DNA of 64,000 bases from Symbiodinium microadriaticum (GCA_001939145.1 LSRX01000602.1:73696-137695); one strand, 5' to 3'; positions 34,750 to 44,770 are shown, counted from the stretch's first letter. Translations and numbers: made by a program. Notes: generated by a model not told the origin, from the sequence alone.

Positions 34750-35270
34750 TAGAAGTGGCTTCTGAGCCTCTGATCCGCTGAGCTTGGAGCTCAAATTGCC
34801 GGCATTTCGACGTTCCCGGAAGTAGCACTGGGGAGTAGTGAGGCACGATCCTCGGAGGGACATAGCCCAGGCTGCTAGGCCAGTGGCAAGTTTTCTGCAT
34901 GCTCTCGAGGACCAGGGCCCATGCCGCTCCTTCACCCGAGTCCTGACCGGCAAAGTCACCTGCAAAACGTCACGCCAAGACTGGGCAATCAAAACCTCTC
35001 CAGTCTCCAGCACTTCCGCAGCTCAGAACTTTTTTGATGGCCTCATCCTGCGACTCACCAGGCCTCACGCTATCCTTGGTGAAGGCCGATAGCTCTGCTT
35101 GATTCTCGACTTCTTCTTCTTCCTCTCCGTTTCATCTGCCCCGCCCTTCTTATTACTGCTGCGCTGTGCTGCCACTCGTAGTGGGGTGGGTGTGTAGGGG
35201 GCAGTTGGGGGTGGGGGTGGGGGTGGGGCGGAGAGGAGAGGAGGTGGCTCCTGCTACTCCTCCTTCTCCT
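34750..35270. other. Region upstream of the WD40 exons; no resolved exon
   Basis: The minus frame 35013-34384 is open and includes the 34.7-kb blade. Its upstream part (EVLIAQSWRDVLQVTLPVRT) may be 5' coding sequence of the same gene, but the boundaries cannot be fixed. Confidence 0.3.
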
Positions 35271-35334
35271 TTTGCTGCTCTACCGCGGCTACTGCTGCTG
35301 CTACTGCATGCTACTGCTACTAGTACCACTGCTG

Positions 35335-35386
<52 letters not shown>

Positions 35387-35412
35387 GACGACGACGACGA
35401 CGACGACGGCGC
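35270..35412. repeat. Trinucleotide tract (CTG/CTA)n then (CGA)n
   Basis: Imperfect CTGCTA triplets, (CTA)n at about 35335-35385, then (CGA)n at 35386-35409. The triplet register is constant while the triplet type changes. Confidence 0.88.
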
Positions 35413-35794
35413 CCGGTGCCTAGAGAAAGTCGTTGTGACGTGGCAGTGTGCGAAGTACTGTAAATTACAAGACTTTTGTAGTTCTCAAGAAACATGTATG
35501 CATTAGCGCGAGGCTCGTAAGGGACAAAATATGTAGTTTCGATGTATTCGAAAAAAGTCGTTGTTCCCCCGACAGGTGCGGAGTCTGACAAGGATTTTGC
35601 AAGCTCCACAAAGGCAGCTACGCCTATGGAGAAGTGCACTCCGCCCTAAAAGAGCACAAGCAAACACATGACGAAGCTAACACCAGGGCAGATTTGCACT
35701 TCTTCGGGAGCGCGGCATGAAACATGCATGAGCAGCAATCAGCCTAGTAGAGCGACGTAGGGTATGACCAGGGGAAACCCAACAGTGGCAGCCA

Positions 35795-36200
35795 ATTCTC
35801 CCTTTGTTTCGCCGGGGCTGTGGGCCAGAGGGTTGCCCCCCTAGCCCGCGCGCTGTCGCGCCCCCGACCGTTTTGGAGGGGCGGGAAAGACGCAACCTCA
35901 CTACCAAGGCAACTCATCGCGCAGCGAGAATGCGAACAACATAAATGGCATAGGCAAACAAGCTGAGTATAACTTTGATAGTTGCCTTGACGGGGATTCG
36001 CGCCTCTGGGTGCCGACGGCCTAAAACCAAGGTATTGTTTGATGCCTTTTTCGTGTTTTTGGTTTTAAGCCAATTCTCCCTCTCTCTCTCTCTCTCTCTC
36101 TTCTTCAGCACAGTCAAAGGGAAAGCGGAACGCCCTCTTTGCTTTGCTTTGCTCCGGGGAAGAGGAGTGGGCAGGCCCCACCCCCCGCGCTCCAGGCGCC
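35795..36200. repeat. Dispersed repeat copies (H and a diverged CT-type copy) at the 3' side of the retroelement region
   Basis: 35799-35890 carries the TTTCGCCGGGGCTG core, GGTTGCCCCCC, and CGCGCGCTGTCGCGCCCCCG. A second block at 36066-36190 has CAATTCTCCC, (CT)n and a CCCCACCCCCCGCG stretch. Together they bound the retroelement region on the side opposite the CT cassette at 45.4 kb. Confidence 0.6.
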
Positions 36201-36561
36201 CCCCCTCCAACATGTTGTTGGTGTGGGGTGTTTGTACGCCGGTTCGTTGGTGAGAAAGTGAGTTCGGGGTAGACGCCACCGTGGGGGCAGGTACAACAAG
36301 GGAAGAACAAGCTAGGTTAAACACTGTGTTCAGCCCTCACGGTGGGTGCCCCTTGTCCTACAGCAAACCAACCTGACCTGCCTTTGCCCCGCCTGTATCC
36401 CGAACAGAAGCCTCAACCCAGCAAGCACTGCCTCGACCTTCCACTCAACCCTGAAACCTGGTGACTTTCAACTCGGGTGCCCCGCTCGCAGCAACTGTCA
36501 GCAAACACTCAACAACAAACCTGGGAAGGCAACGGAGGTCCTGTGAGCTGGTGCCCCTAGC

Positions 36562-39500
36562 CTATGTGTCGAAGGCCGCGTGCACTCTACGGCGGCGGTG
36601 GCTTTGTCCGCTCTCACTTTCGCTCAGGTCTGCTTCTCCCGGTGGTGCCAACGCCGTTCGCCACTGCGTTGTGTGCGGATGCCACGGGACTGTGTCGGCC
36701 TCCGCGCTGTCTGGTTCCTCCGCTGTGGCTTGGCAGTCTGGTGGTCCTCCGTCTTGGTGGCTTTCCTCCGTCGTCGTTGTGTGCCCCGTCGTGGGTGCTC
36801 CTGGTTGAGGTCGTAGTTCTTGAGGAGGTTGTCCGGGTCTCCCTGTCGCTTCGTTCCCCGGTCGTTCTTCTTCTTCTTCTCTCGTCGTCCTCTGTTGTGT
36901 CGTCGTTGCGGGTTGTGGTAGTTCTTGGCCGTGTGGTTGAGCTCCGCGTGGAGGTAGAGGTCGAGGTCGCTGTTGAGTTGGTGCCCCGGAGTTAGCCGTG
37001 GTGCTGCGGCCCGTCTCTGTCGTCTTTTCCTGTTGTGTCGTCGTCCCGGGTAGCTGAGGTAGTCCTTGGTCGTGTCGTAGGGCTCCGCGTTCTGGTCGAG
37101 GTCGCCGAGGTCGTGGTTCTTGTAGAGGCTGTTCTGGTCTCCCGGTCGTCCCGCTTTCTTGTTGGTCTTCTTCCGTCGTCTCTAGTTGTGTCGTCGTCGT
37201 GGGTAGTTGAGGTAGTCCTGGGTGCCGTGGTAGAGCTCCGTGTTGTGGTAGAGGTCGTAGTCGAGGTGGTGTCCCGAGCTGGCCTGGGAGTTGTGGTAGT
37301 CCTTGAAGAGGTTGGAGACCTTGTGCTGGTTGAACAGAGTGGTCGGTCGTCGTCTCCTGGTTCGTCGTCGTCTCTGGTACTTCTCGAGGTCCTCGGGTTT
37401 CTCCGCCGGGTAGTTCTCGAAGTGGTGCTTCTTTGGGTTCCGTTTGTTCTGTAGTCTCGTCAGGTAGTAGGGGTCGAGCTGGTTCGCGTGGTAGAGCTCC
37501 AACAGGTGGTTGGGGTGGTAGTGCGAGCACTCCTCCTGGTAGTTCTGGTGGAGGTTGGTGGCCTTGTGCTGGTGGTGCCGAGGTGTCGGCCGTCGTCCCG
37601 TGGTTCGTCGTCGTCCCTGGTACTTCTCGTTGTCCTTGGGCTCCTTGTCCGGGTAGTTCTCCAGCTGTGTCTGGTAGTAGAGGTCGTGCAGGATCTTGTG
37701 GTAGAGCTCCAAGGGGTGGTCGAGGTAGTGGTTCGGCTGTTCCTCCAGGTAGTTCCGGTTGTAGAGAGTTGTGTGCCCCTTCTTCTGTTTGGTCTTCGCT
37801 GGTGGTCCTCCTCTGGTCTGCCTCCTCTTGGTCACTCTCCACGAGGAACACTACATCCCCCCAGAACTGCATGCTCCATTGACACAGGTCTTGGAGAGCT
37901 TCGGAGGCTAAATTCTGCGTGTCCCCCGTCAAGAAAGGCATGAGGCGGTGCAGCTTCCTCATGGCCATTAACGGGAGTTCCTGCCTCGGTTCCGGCAACG
38001 TCTCTGGCTGCGTGTCTGGTCCCCCGCCATGGGAGATAACATCTGCTTGGTGCCTCGCGCGCTTCCTCAGCGGCCGGTACTCCTCTGCTGTTGCCAGGTC
38101 TCTTTCTTCTTCTCCGTTGGTGCCCCAGACTTGCTGATGCAACAGGTTCGCCTCGTTGGTGAGGTAGAGCAGTCTCTCCATGGCGTCGAGTAAGTATGGC
38201 GGGTGCCCCGGCGGGGCACTGTTGATTGCCCCCAGCAGGTTGGAGCACACTTCACTGGCCCGCTCTGTATAGTTTTCTCCTCCATGGACTGCGGCCCAGT
38301 CCCTCGCCTTGCGGGCTGTGTGGAACTGTCTGCTGCCTTCCAGTATGAGGCGCTGAATCTGCCTCAGGTCTTGTGCCACGTCCTCGGTTTGGACGTCTGC
38401 CCCCATCTCGTTGAGTGCCACTATGGTGGCGCAGGCTATCTCTAGCAGGTTCTCCGCCGTTTCCAGGGGGTTTGGCGGTGGTGGCGCCCCACAGCCCGGT
38501 GGTAATGGGCCTTGGTGGGTTCCTTGGCTGCTGCTGCTCGTTGCTCCTTCTGCTGCCGCTGGTGTGTCTTCGCTGGTCACCGGTGGTTGCAGGGCTGCCA
38601 GGGCTTGTTGTGCCTGCAGGTGTGTTTCTCCTCCTCCCTGCGTCAGTTCGAGAATCCTGAGGAGACATCTTCTGGCTCTGGCCGCTGCTGCTCTGGCTTC
38701 TTGCGTGCTTGGGGTGGTGTACCGACTGCCTCCAGCCGGCTGCCTTTGCATGAGGACCGCCTCGTCTGGAGTAGGGTGTGAGGTGGTGCCCCGTCTCTGC
38801 TGGTGCTCGCTGCCTCGGCTTTGTTGTTTGTTGGGGCGTGTCGGTGGACGGGCTTGTTGCGCCCTGCTCTGCCACAGCTCTGTGTGGTCTGCTTCCTCTG
38901 GGTTCATGGGGTTCGGCCGGTCTACTCTGTCTTCGCTGGGCCAGCTTGTTTCGCTCTCGTCTCCTCTTGCTGCTGTGTTGGAGTGCTCCGCTCTTGTCGC
39001 TGCGTGGAGCACCTGCACTGGTGGGGCCTTGGCCTTGGCTGGCTGTTGTTGTGTCTGTGGTTGGGTCTGTGCTTGTGGCGGTGCGTCTGTCTCTCCGGTG
39101 GTCGTTGTTGCTTGTGCGCCTGCCCGCCCTTGGGCACTGCTGCTGCTGCTGGTTGCCTGCTCTTGTGGGTGGGTTCCTCTGGGGGCTGGTGGTCGTTGTT
39201 GCCTGTGCGCCCCCTTGCTCTTGGGCACCTCTGCTGCTGCTTGCTGCCTGTTCTTGTTGGCCTCTCTGGGTGGTTGCCCCGCTGCTGCTTGCCCCGCTGC
39301 TGCTTGTGCCGCGGGTGTCTGGTAGGGGGTGGGTGTACCCCCCGAGCTCTTGGAGGGCTTCGTAGGTGTACAGCTGCCAGGGAACCAGTTTTTCCTCGGC
39401 ATGGGGGTCTCCATCTTCATGAGAGGAGTGGGACCACCCAAAAAATGGGGGGAACCCCCCTCCTGGCACCTCAAGGTGCACGAGGCACCAACCTCACACT

Positions 39501-39765
39501 CCCCCGGAGCCTTGAAATTCTCCGCGGGAGACCAAGCCCTGATCACCAAAAGAGAAGGGCGGTGGAAGCCACCACCGTCGCCCCGTCGTGTGGGGGTAAT
39601 GGTGGCGAGTGCCCCTTTTGCCTTATCGAGGCCGCCAACCAGATCCCAGCGGGCATGCTCTGGTACACGATCGCCATCGTGGGTCCCAGGACCGGCGGGT
39701 ATGTGAGGGGGGTACCTTGGTTGGGAGGGAGGTCGAGTTGAAGTCTGGTGTCCCCCTCTCTCCAT
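36562..39765 (-). CDS. Very long Pro/Gln/Thr-rich ORF (1,067 codons), retroelement-associated, unknown function
   Basis: Open minus-strand frame. An internal segment (about 38560-37810) has the best coding texture: RCLLRILELTQGGGETHLQA, ENLLEIACATIVALNEMGAD, YLLDAMERLLYLTNEANLLH, LVESDQEEADQ. These are helical stretches that could be a structural or nucleic-acid-binding domain. The C-terminal third is a degenerate repeat built on LPGG..PPxGALPxxPARPLLP, LPQLPGTTTQQ and similar units. No ATG at the 5' end. It overlaps the preceding ORF by 223 nt in another frame, and the third frame also looks coding around 39460-39330 (EEKLVPWQLYTYEALQELGG), so frameshifts are likely. It may be a gag-like or accessory protein of the LINE region. 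Confidence 0.4.
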   Translation of the reverse strand: MERGGHQTSTRPPSQPRYPPHIPAGPGTHDGDRVPEHARWDLVGGLDKAKGALATITPTRRGDGGGFHRPSLLVIRAWSPAENFKAPGECEVGASCTLRCQEGGSPHFLGGPTPLMKMETPMPRKNWFPGSCTPTKPSKSSGGTPTPYQTPAAQAAAGQAAAGQPPREANKNRQQAAAEVPKSKGAHRQQRPPAPRGTHPQEQATSSSSSAQGRAGAQATTTTGETDAPPQAQTQPQTQQQPAKAKAPPVQVLHAATRAEHSNTAARGDESETSWPSEDRVDRPNPMNPEEADHTELWQSRAQQARPPTRPNKQQSRGSEHQQRRGTTSHPTPDEAVLMQRQPAGGSRYTTPSTQEARAAAARARRCLLRILELTQGGGETHLQAQQALAALQPPVTSEDTPAAAEGATSSSSQGTHQGPLPPGCGAPPPPNPLETAENLLEIACATIVALNEMGADVQTEDVAQDLRQIQRLILEGSRQFHTARKARDWAAVHGGENYTERASEVCSNLLGAINSAPPGHPPYLLDAMERLLYLTNEANLLHQQVWGTNGEEERDLATAEEYRPLRKRARHQADVISHGGGPDTQPETLPEPRQELPLMAMRKLHRLMPFLTGDTQNLASEALQDLCQWSMQFWGDVVFLVESDQEEADQRRTTSEDQTEEGAHNSLQPELPGGTAEPLPRPPLGALPQDPARPLLPDTAGELPGQGAQGQREVPGTTTNHGTTADTSAPPAQGHQPPPELPGGVLALPPQPPVGALPREPARPLLPDETTEQTEPKEAPLRELPGGETRGPREVPETTTNQETTTDHSVQPAQGLQPLQGLPQLPGQLGTPPRLRPLPQHGALPRHPGLPQLPTTTTQLETTEEDQQESGTTGRPEQPLQEPRPRRPRPERGALRHDQGLPQLPGTTTQQEKTTETGRSTTANSGAPTQQRPRPLPPRGAQPHGQELPQPATTTQQRTTREEEEERPGNEATGRPGQPPQELRPQPGAPTTGHTTTTEESHQDGGPPDCQATAEEPDSAEADTVPWHPHTTQWRTALAPPGEADLSESESGQSHRRRRVHAAFDT

Positions 39766-41543
39766 GTGAAGGCGGGTGCCACGTTCCAGTTGCTCTCCTG
39801 CTGGTGTTGTCGAGGCGGGTGCCCCCTGTCCCTCGTTGCGTTGTGTGCCGGCCTGGGGGGGTCTCCGCGGCTTGCTTCTGGTTTGGTGTGCTGCTGCTCT
39901 GGCCCCGCCTTGGCCTGTTTCTGCTGGTCACGGCTGGTCGCTGGCTGTTGGTGCTGAGGCGGGTGCCCCCTGTCCTCCTTCACTGTGTCGTCGGCTGGCT
40001 GCTGCCGATCCTCACTCTTGTCCGGCTTGCTGCTCTGCTGCGCTGGCTCCTCCTTGGGCGGCTGCTGCTGTTGGTCGCGGCTGGTTGCCTGCTGTTGCCG
40101 CCCTTGTTGCTGTTGTTGTTGGTGGTAGGGTGGGTCTGCTCTCTGAGCGTATTGCTCCGCTGCTGCTGTGTCCGCCTTGGTTCCTCGTGCTGGTGCGGTG
40201 GTAGCCCATTCCGTTTGGCTCCTCAGGACCGCTCCTATGTCCACTTGGACTGTGGGTTTGCTGCCTGGCACGTGCTCTGCCCTACCTTTGAGGTACCTCA
40301 TCAGCTGGTCCTCCGCCTGCGTCCAAGTGTGGTGGTTAGGCTTGTGTAGCCCGTGCAGGCGAAACTGCTCCTTGATCCATTCCTTCTTCTCACGGTGCGC
40401 TGTGCGGACCGGGCCCTGGCCTTCCTTCCGCTTGCTGCTGCGGTGTTGCTGCGAGGCTGCGCTGCCCGTGTCTGTACCGGGGTGTGCGTCGTGTGTGCCG
40501 TGTTGGTGCGGGGGTTGGTGGCTTTGCCATTGATCCCCTGTTGGGTAGCCACCCCCTGCTGCCGCGGTTGAGCTCCCCCATGTCGGGAGGTGGTCTGGGT
40601 GTCTCGGTTGCACGGCTTGCGCCGGTGGCTGGTGTGGGGTAGCTCTCTCTGGTCTGTTGCTGTCTGGAGTTGGCTCCGTCAGTGGAGGGAGTCCGCTGTG
40701 TTGGAGTGTGGGTGGTGGCTGGTCTGTTGGTTCTCCTCCGCTGGGGGCCTCTCTGGCTGACGTCTCTGCGTCCGCTGCCGGCTGTGCTTGCTGTCCAGCC
40801 CGCGTGTCCTCTGCTGTCGTGTGTGCGGGGTGTGGTTGTTGTGCTGGCTCCTCCACCGTGGCTTCTGCCTTTGCTGCTGTTCCTCCTGCTGTGGCAGCTT
40901 GCTGTCTCGAGACCCTCCCCGCCAGGTTTGGAGGGGCTGCTGCTTGTGGCATGTTCCCCCACGTGGGTGGGTCTGCGCTTAGGTCCGCTGCTGTGGCGTC
41001 CGGTGTTGTGGGGGGTTGGCGGTCTCCTCGGCTGCTGCTGTGCGCCTCTGCCGTCTCTGCGGCCGCTGTTGCCGACGTCAGCCATGTTGGCTGTGTCGTG
41101 GCTTGGGCTTGGTGTGGTTGTTGAGCGTCCCAACCCTGGAAAGCGACGTGTGGTGGTACTGGGTACCTTGAGTCTCCTGCTGCCGGGGTCTGCTCCTCCT
41201 CTGGTGCCTCTCCACTGGTCGATGCTGCTGCCGATGTGGATGCTCGGAGTCTCGTGGGGGGAATGGCTCCCTCCGGCGGTGGTTGGTTGTTGTTCTCCTC
41301 ACCTGCCGCGTTGGGGTGAGGTTGGTGGGGTTGGCTGGCGTGTCGAGCTGGTCTGCTGTTCTGGCGCTGCCTGGCTGCCGCGGTCTTGGTGGCCCTTGTT
41401 CTCCACCTCGATCTTCGGCCTGTTCGCCAGGTCTTCCCATCCTCGTGACTCCGTGGGGAGTCCCTCCGCAGAACAGGGTGTACCCCAGCCATGCAAGTGC
41501 TACGAAGAGCATCTTCATGCTGTGGCTGAGTTTGTTCTCGCAC
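39543..41543 (-). CDS. Long Gln/Pro/Ala-rich ORF (666 codons) directly 3' of the LINE ORF
   Basis: Starts 240 nt after the reverse-transcriptase ORF ends. It is mostly disordered, with two ordered islands: REKKEWIKEQFRLHGLHKPN / WTQAEDQLMRYLKGRAEHVP (about 40400-40270) and TWREGDTRLQLDLPPNQGTP / MAIVYQSMPAGIWLAASIRQ (about 39780-39620). A 147-bp tandem duplication encodes ATSRDQQ...RGHPP..HQQ twice (about 40095-39800). No ATG near the start, no CCHC knuckle, no protease. It ends in overlap with the next ORF. It is probably a retroelement-specific protein or a decaying copy; not recognised. Confidence 0.4.
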   Translation of the reverse strand: MREQTQPQHEDALRSTCMAGVHPVLRRDSPRSHEDGKTWRTGRRSRWRTRATKTAAARQRQNSRPARHASQPHQPHPNAAGEENNNQPPPEGAIPPTRLRASTSAAASTSGEAPEEEQTPAAGDSRYPVPPHVAFQGWDAQQPHQAQATTQPTWLTSATAAAETAEAHSSSRGDRQPPTTPDATAADLSADPPTWGNMPQAAAPPNLAGRVSRQQAATAGGTAAKAEATVEEPAQQPHPAHTTAEDTRAGQQAQPAADAETSAREAPSGGEPTDQPPPTLQHSGLPPLTEPTPDSNRPERATPHQPPAQAVQPRHPDHLPTWGSSTAAAGGGYPTGDQWQSHQPPHQHGTHDAHPGTDTGSAASQQHRSSKRKEGQGPVRTAHREKKEWIKEQFRLHGLHKPNHHTWTQAEDQLMRYLKGRAEHVPGSKPTVQVDIGAVLRSQTEWATTAPARGTKADTAAAEQYAQRADPPYHQQQQQQGRQQQATSRDQQQQPPKEEPAQQSSKPDKSEDRQQPADDTVKEDRGHPPQHQQPATSRDQQKQAKAGPEQQHTKPEASRGDPPRPAHNATRDRGHPPRQHQQESNWNVAPAFTWREGDTRLQLDLPPNQGTPLTYPPVLGPTMAIVYQSMPAGIWLAASIRQKGHSPPLPPHDGATVVASTALLFW

Positions 41544-41782
41544 TTGAGCTGAGCTAGGCTGCCGGCGAGTCGTGCACAGGTGTTTCCGCGCTGATGCAAG
41601 TGGTGCTTGCAGACTGACATGTCATGGTGCAAATGCAAGAAAAACATGGTCTCTCTCTCTCTCTCGCTCTCTGAAGTCTGTGGTGCTGTGGAAGGTTGCA
41701 GAACACAAACGGTGTAGCAGTGGTCTAGGGTTCAGGTAAGGAAAAGAGGTGTACTCCGCTCTGGTGCCCCGCTGCTGCGAGG
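41544..41782. other. Spacer after the reverse-transcriptase ORF
   Basis: Includes a CT tract at 41650-41675 and one GGTGCCCC word at 41763. Minus-strand MKMLFVALAWLGYTLFCGG, encoded in another frame at about 41514-41458, looks like a signal or membrane segment but has no continuation that I can support. Confidence 0.35.
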
Positions 41783-44722
41783 TCACTGTCCGGTCCCCCT
41801 GCGACCATCATGCGTGATGGCTCGCCGCTGCGGTCGTCGTGCGGGTGCCCTTCTGTTGGGCGCAAGGTTGTCAAGTGCTGGCTGTCTGCCGCTGCTCCAT
41901 GGAACGTCGTGTTTCTCGACAAACTGTGTTCCGAGCTTGTGCCAGTGCTCTCTGTCACGTGCCACCTCCCACCATCTTGTGTTCCCCGCCGTTGCCGTGA
42001 TATGCCTCTCCGTGTCTAGGTTGGGGTTGTACCTCCCGGCGTGTCTGGCCCCAGTGCTGCTGGGCTTGAGCTGTTCTTCAGCCCAGAATTGCATGCCCCT
42101 CCATGCCAGAATGTCCCTTGTGGTGGTGTCGGCTGCTCTGCCGACGTGCCCCCATAGGCTCCAGATCGCCTCGAGTGCCCTCGTGCTCCATCTTGGGATC
42201 TCGAGCTTGTGGAGGGTGACCCTTGCCGCTCTGAGGGTCCTGGTGTTCCACTCATGCCAGGATTCCCCTGGCCTCCGTCGGAGGTCCATCATGATCCTGA
42301 TGTGCTGGAGCTGGGCGGTGTTCGCCGCTCTAAGCAGCGAATCGTGGATCGGCCACGTGGGTGCCTCCCAGAGCGCCGCCTCCCTCACAATGATGTTGTG
42401 AGCTTTGATCCGGCTTTCTAGCTTCGTTTTGGCGCACAGCGTCTTCTTGTTCCCGTAGAAGGCCTTCCTCGTCCGCGTGGCTAGCTCCGCTGTCAGAAAG
42501 GCGGGTCCTCCTGCAAAGGAGACGGGTGAGCCGAGCACCATGATGGGATGGTGGGGTCCCTGCGTCTCCACCGCGTGCCCCGCTATGCGCAGCGTGTGCT
42601 GTCCCTTGTTGGCGATGGCGCAAGTCTTGAGGTGGTTGATAAAGAGGCCGTGCTCCGCGAGGATACTTTCCAGCACCGTCAATATCTCTTGTACGTGTTG
42701 TGGGCTCTCCCCCCACACATAGACATCGTCCATGTACCCGGCGGTGTGGTGTGGTGGCGGTGGCAACCGGGGGTCAGGGCCTCTGGGGTCCGCCGTGACT
42801 CTCTGGGCGGTCTTTAGGAGCGTGTCTCCGATGAGCGCGGAGAAGACCACTGGCGAGTCTGGGCCCCCCTGCCGCACTCCATTCGTCTGGGTAATGTACA
42901 CGTTGGTGCCCCCAAACTGAACGTCCATTCCCTTCGCGTGGAGCAGGGATAACCACACTCTCGCTTCCCATGGATGACCTTGTGCCCCGATGTGGTCTGC
43001 TATGAGGTCTCCCATGCTGCATTGGGAAGCCGTGTCGAACGCCTTCTTCACATCGAGTTTCACGATGATGAAGGGTCCGCCCCAGTCGCGTGCCATCCTC
43101 GCTATTTTCCGGATGGCCAACAGCATCTCCACTGACTGCCTGTTTTTGGCACACCACTGAAGTTTGCAAAGTGGTGCCAACAGGTGTTGTGTGCGCCGGA
43201 GTAGAAGCTGTGCCAGCCATTTGAGCATCGAGGACGAGATGGTGATGGGTCTGGTGTCGGACCAGGTAGCCGGCGTTGGAGTTTTGGGAAGCAGGATGGT
43301 TACTCCTTTTTCAAGGAGCTCTGGGAGGGTACCTCGATACATCGCATCGTTGAGGATGTACAAAATGCGGTGTGCCCACAGGTCGTTCTGCATGAGAAAG
43401 AAGAGTGCCTCGTGGACTATGCCATCTGGCCCCGCCGCCTTGCGGCGGGGCCACTTGGCTTGCGTCACCTGGAGCTCTTCAACTGTAAAGGGAATCCACC
43501 TGGTGGTCTTGCAGAGCCGCGTGAGCTGCCCCTGTTTTGCAGCCAGGTGCCTCGCCACTGCGCCGGCTTCCTCCTTCTTGAAGATGCCCTCGAAGTGTGT
43601 TTTGAGTGCCCCTTGCCAGTTTGCATCGTCTAGCAGGTAGTGCTCCCATTCGCGTGTGCGAAGAAGTTGTTTGTGAGCTCGGTATGCTCGCCAGTCTCGT
43701 TTGCTGGCTGCTTCGTGCAGCTTTGTGTGCCACTGCTTTTTCTCCGCGTTCGCGAGGGCTTGCACTCGCTTCCAGGCAGATTTGCGGTCTGGTCCTGGCG
43801 GCGTGACTTGTGCCTCTCTCCTGGCCCGTCTGAGGGTCGTGCTCTCTTGGAACTTTTCCATGTCTCTCCCGGGGTTCGTCATCTGCATTGCTATCGCGGC
43901 CACCTGGTGGTGAGGATCACCTTGAGGTTGTGGTGCGTCGAGGCATTCTCGGAATCCTTGTTTAAGGTGTCGAGGGCCCCAATGTTGTGCAATGCGAACC
44001 GGGGTTCGTGCCGAGGGGAGGCTACCAAAGACTGGCTCGTGGTCCGAGAAAGCTCGCTCCCTGTGTTCCCCGACTTCTCCCTCGTGCATGTGGTACTTTC
44101 TGACTGCCAGGTAGTCGAGGCGTCGTGGAGTTTGCCCCGAGTACGGAAAATGTGTCGGCTTGTGGAGCTCCTGCGCTGGGAAGAGGAGCGAGTGCTCCGC
44201 CAGCCATTGGAAGATCACCTCGCCTCTCGCTATGTTGCCCTTTGGGAAGCCAGGTGTGTTTTCCGAGTAGTGGAAGACCTCGTTCGCGTCCAGGCCCACG
44301 ATCAGCTTGTGCTGGTGCACCGCTTTGCTGTCCCCCCAGTCCCCCAAAATCTGCTGGGTTTCTTCCACCGTGGCGTGGTGTGGTATGTGCCCACTGATAA
44401 CCCCCATGGTGTTTTTGCCATCGGAGAGGACCACGGAACAAGCTCGATGGTGTACTGTGCCCGCGCTGTGCGCAAAGGTGGACTTGAATGCTACTGCTGT
44501 GCCTCGCCACTCGCCGGCCTTTTTTCCCGCGAGTAACGTCCAGTTGCCGTTGTCGTCAAAGAACCTGCCCACTTCCACGATGATTTCCTGAATGTAGACA
44601 AGGACGACTCTACTCAACTGTGCGTGTCCCCTGAAGTTGTCAAGGAAGGTCAGCACCTTGGGTGGTGTCATTCCCCCCAGGTTCCACGTACACATCAAAG
44701 GTGTGAATTCGTCTCCATGCAC
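41783..44722 (-). CDS. LINE ORF2: APE-type endonuclease plus reverse transcriptase (979 codons)
   Basis: Endonuclease/exonuclease/phosphatase domain at residues about 10-235: CTWNLGG (11-17), IQE (44-46), GLDANE (143-148), RRLDYLA (200-206), SDHEPV (226-231). Reverse transcriptase at about 410-780: RRKAAGPDGI (426-435), IIVKLDVKKAFDT (552-564), NGVRQGGPDSP (614-624), GYMDDVYVW (662-670) with catalytic D557, D665 and D666. No RNase H seen. The order APE then RT defines a non-LTR retrotransposon; such proteins nick target DNA and prime reverse transcription there. The listed start is a GTG; the first ATG is residue 10. The same frame continues upstream across one TGA into ORF1-like sequence. 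All catalytic motifs look intact. Confidence 0.92.
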   Translation of the reverse strand: MHGDEFTPLMCTWNLGGMTPPKVLTFLDNFRGHAQLSRVVLVYIQEIIVEVGRFFDDNGNWTLLAGKKAGEWRGTAVAFKSTFAHSAGTVHHRACSVVLSDGKNTMGVISGHIPHHATVEETQQILGDWGDSKAVHQHKLIVGLDANEVFHYSENTPGFPKGNIARGEVIFQWLAEHSLLFPAQELHKPTHFPYSGQTPRRLDYLAVRKYHMHEGEVGEHRERAFSDHEPVFGSLPSARTPVRIAQHWGPRHLKQGFRECLDAPQPQGDPHHQVAAIAMQMTNPGRDMEKFQESTTLRRARREAQVTPPGPDRKSAWKRVQALANAEKKQWHTKLHEAASKRDWRAYRAHKQLLRTREWEHYLLDDANWQGALKTHFEGIFKKEEAGAVARHLAAKQGQLTRLCKTTRWIPFTVEELQVTQAKWPRRKAAGPDGIVHEALFFLMQNDLWAHRILYILNDAMYRGTLPELLEKGVTILLPKTPTPATWSDTRPITISSSMLKWLAQLLLRRTQHLLAPLCKLQWCAKNRQSVEMLLAIRKIARMARDWGGPFIIVKLDVKKAFDTASQCSMGDLIADHIGAQGHPWEARVWLSLLHAKGMDVQFGGTNVYITQTNGVRQGGPDSPVVFSALIGDTLLKTAQRVTADPRGPDPRLPPPPHHTAGYMDDVYVWGESPQHVQEILTVLESILAEHGLFINHLKTCAIANKGQHTLRIAGHAVETQGPHHPIMVLGSPVSFAGGPAFLTAELATRTRKAFYGNKKTLCAKTKLESRIKAHNIIVREAALWEAPTWPIHDSLLRAANTAQLQHIRIMMDLRRRPGESWHEWNTRTLRAARVTLHKLEIPRWSTRALEAIWSLWGHVGRAADTTTRDILAWRGMQFWAEEQLKPSSTGARHAGRYNPNLDTERHITATAGNTRWWEVARDREHWHKLGTQFVEKHDVPWSSGRQPALDNLAPNRRAPARRPQRRAITHDGRRGTGQ

Positions 44723-44770
44723 CAGCTTGGTGTGAAACTGTGTGCCCAGGTTCTGGGCCTCCTGCAGAAA

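Noticed and set aside
36564..41557. Long Val/Leu/Cys-rich plus-strand ORFs opposite the retroelement ORFs
   Set aside because: They are antisense shadows of Pro/Gln/Thr-rich minus-strand frames; hydrophobic Leu/Val runs arise from complementing CAG/CAC/CCG-type codons.
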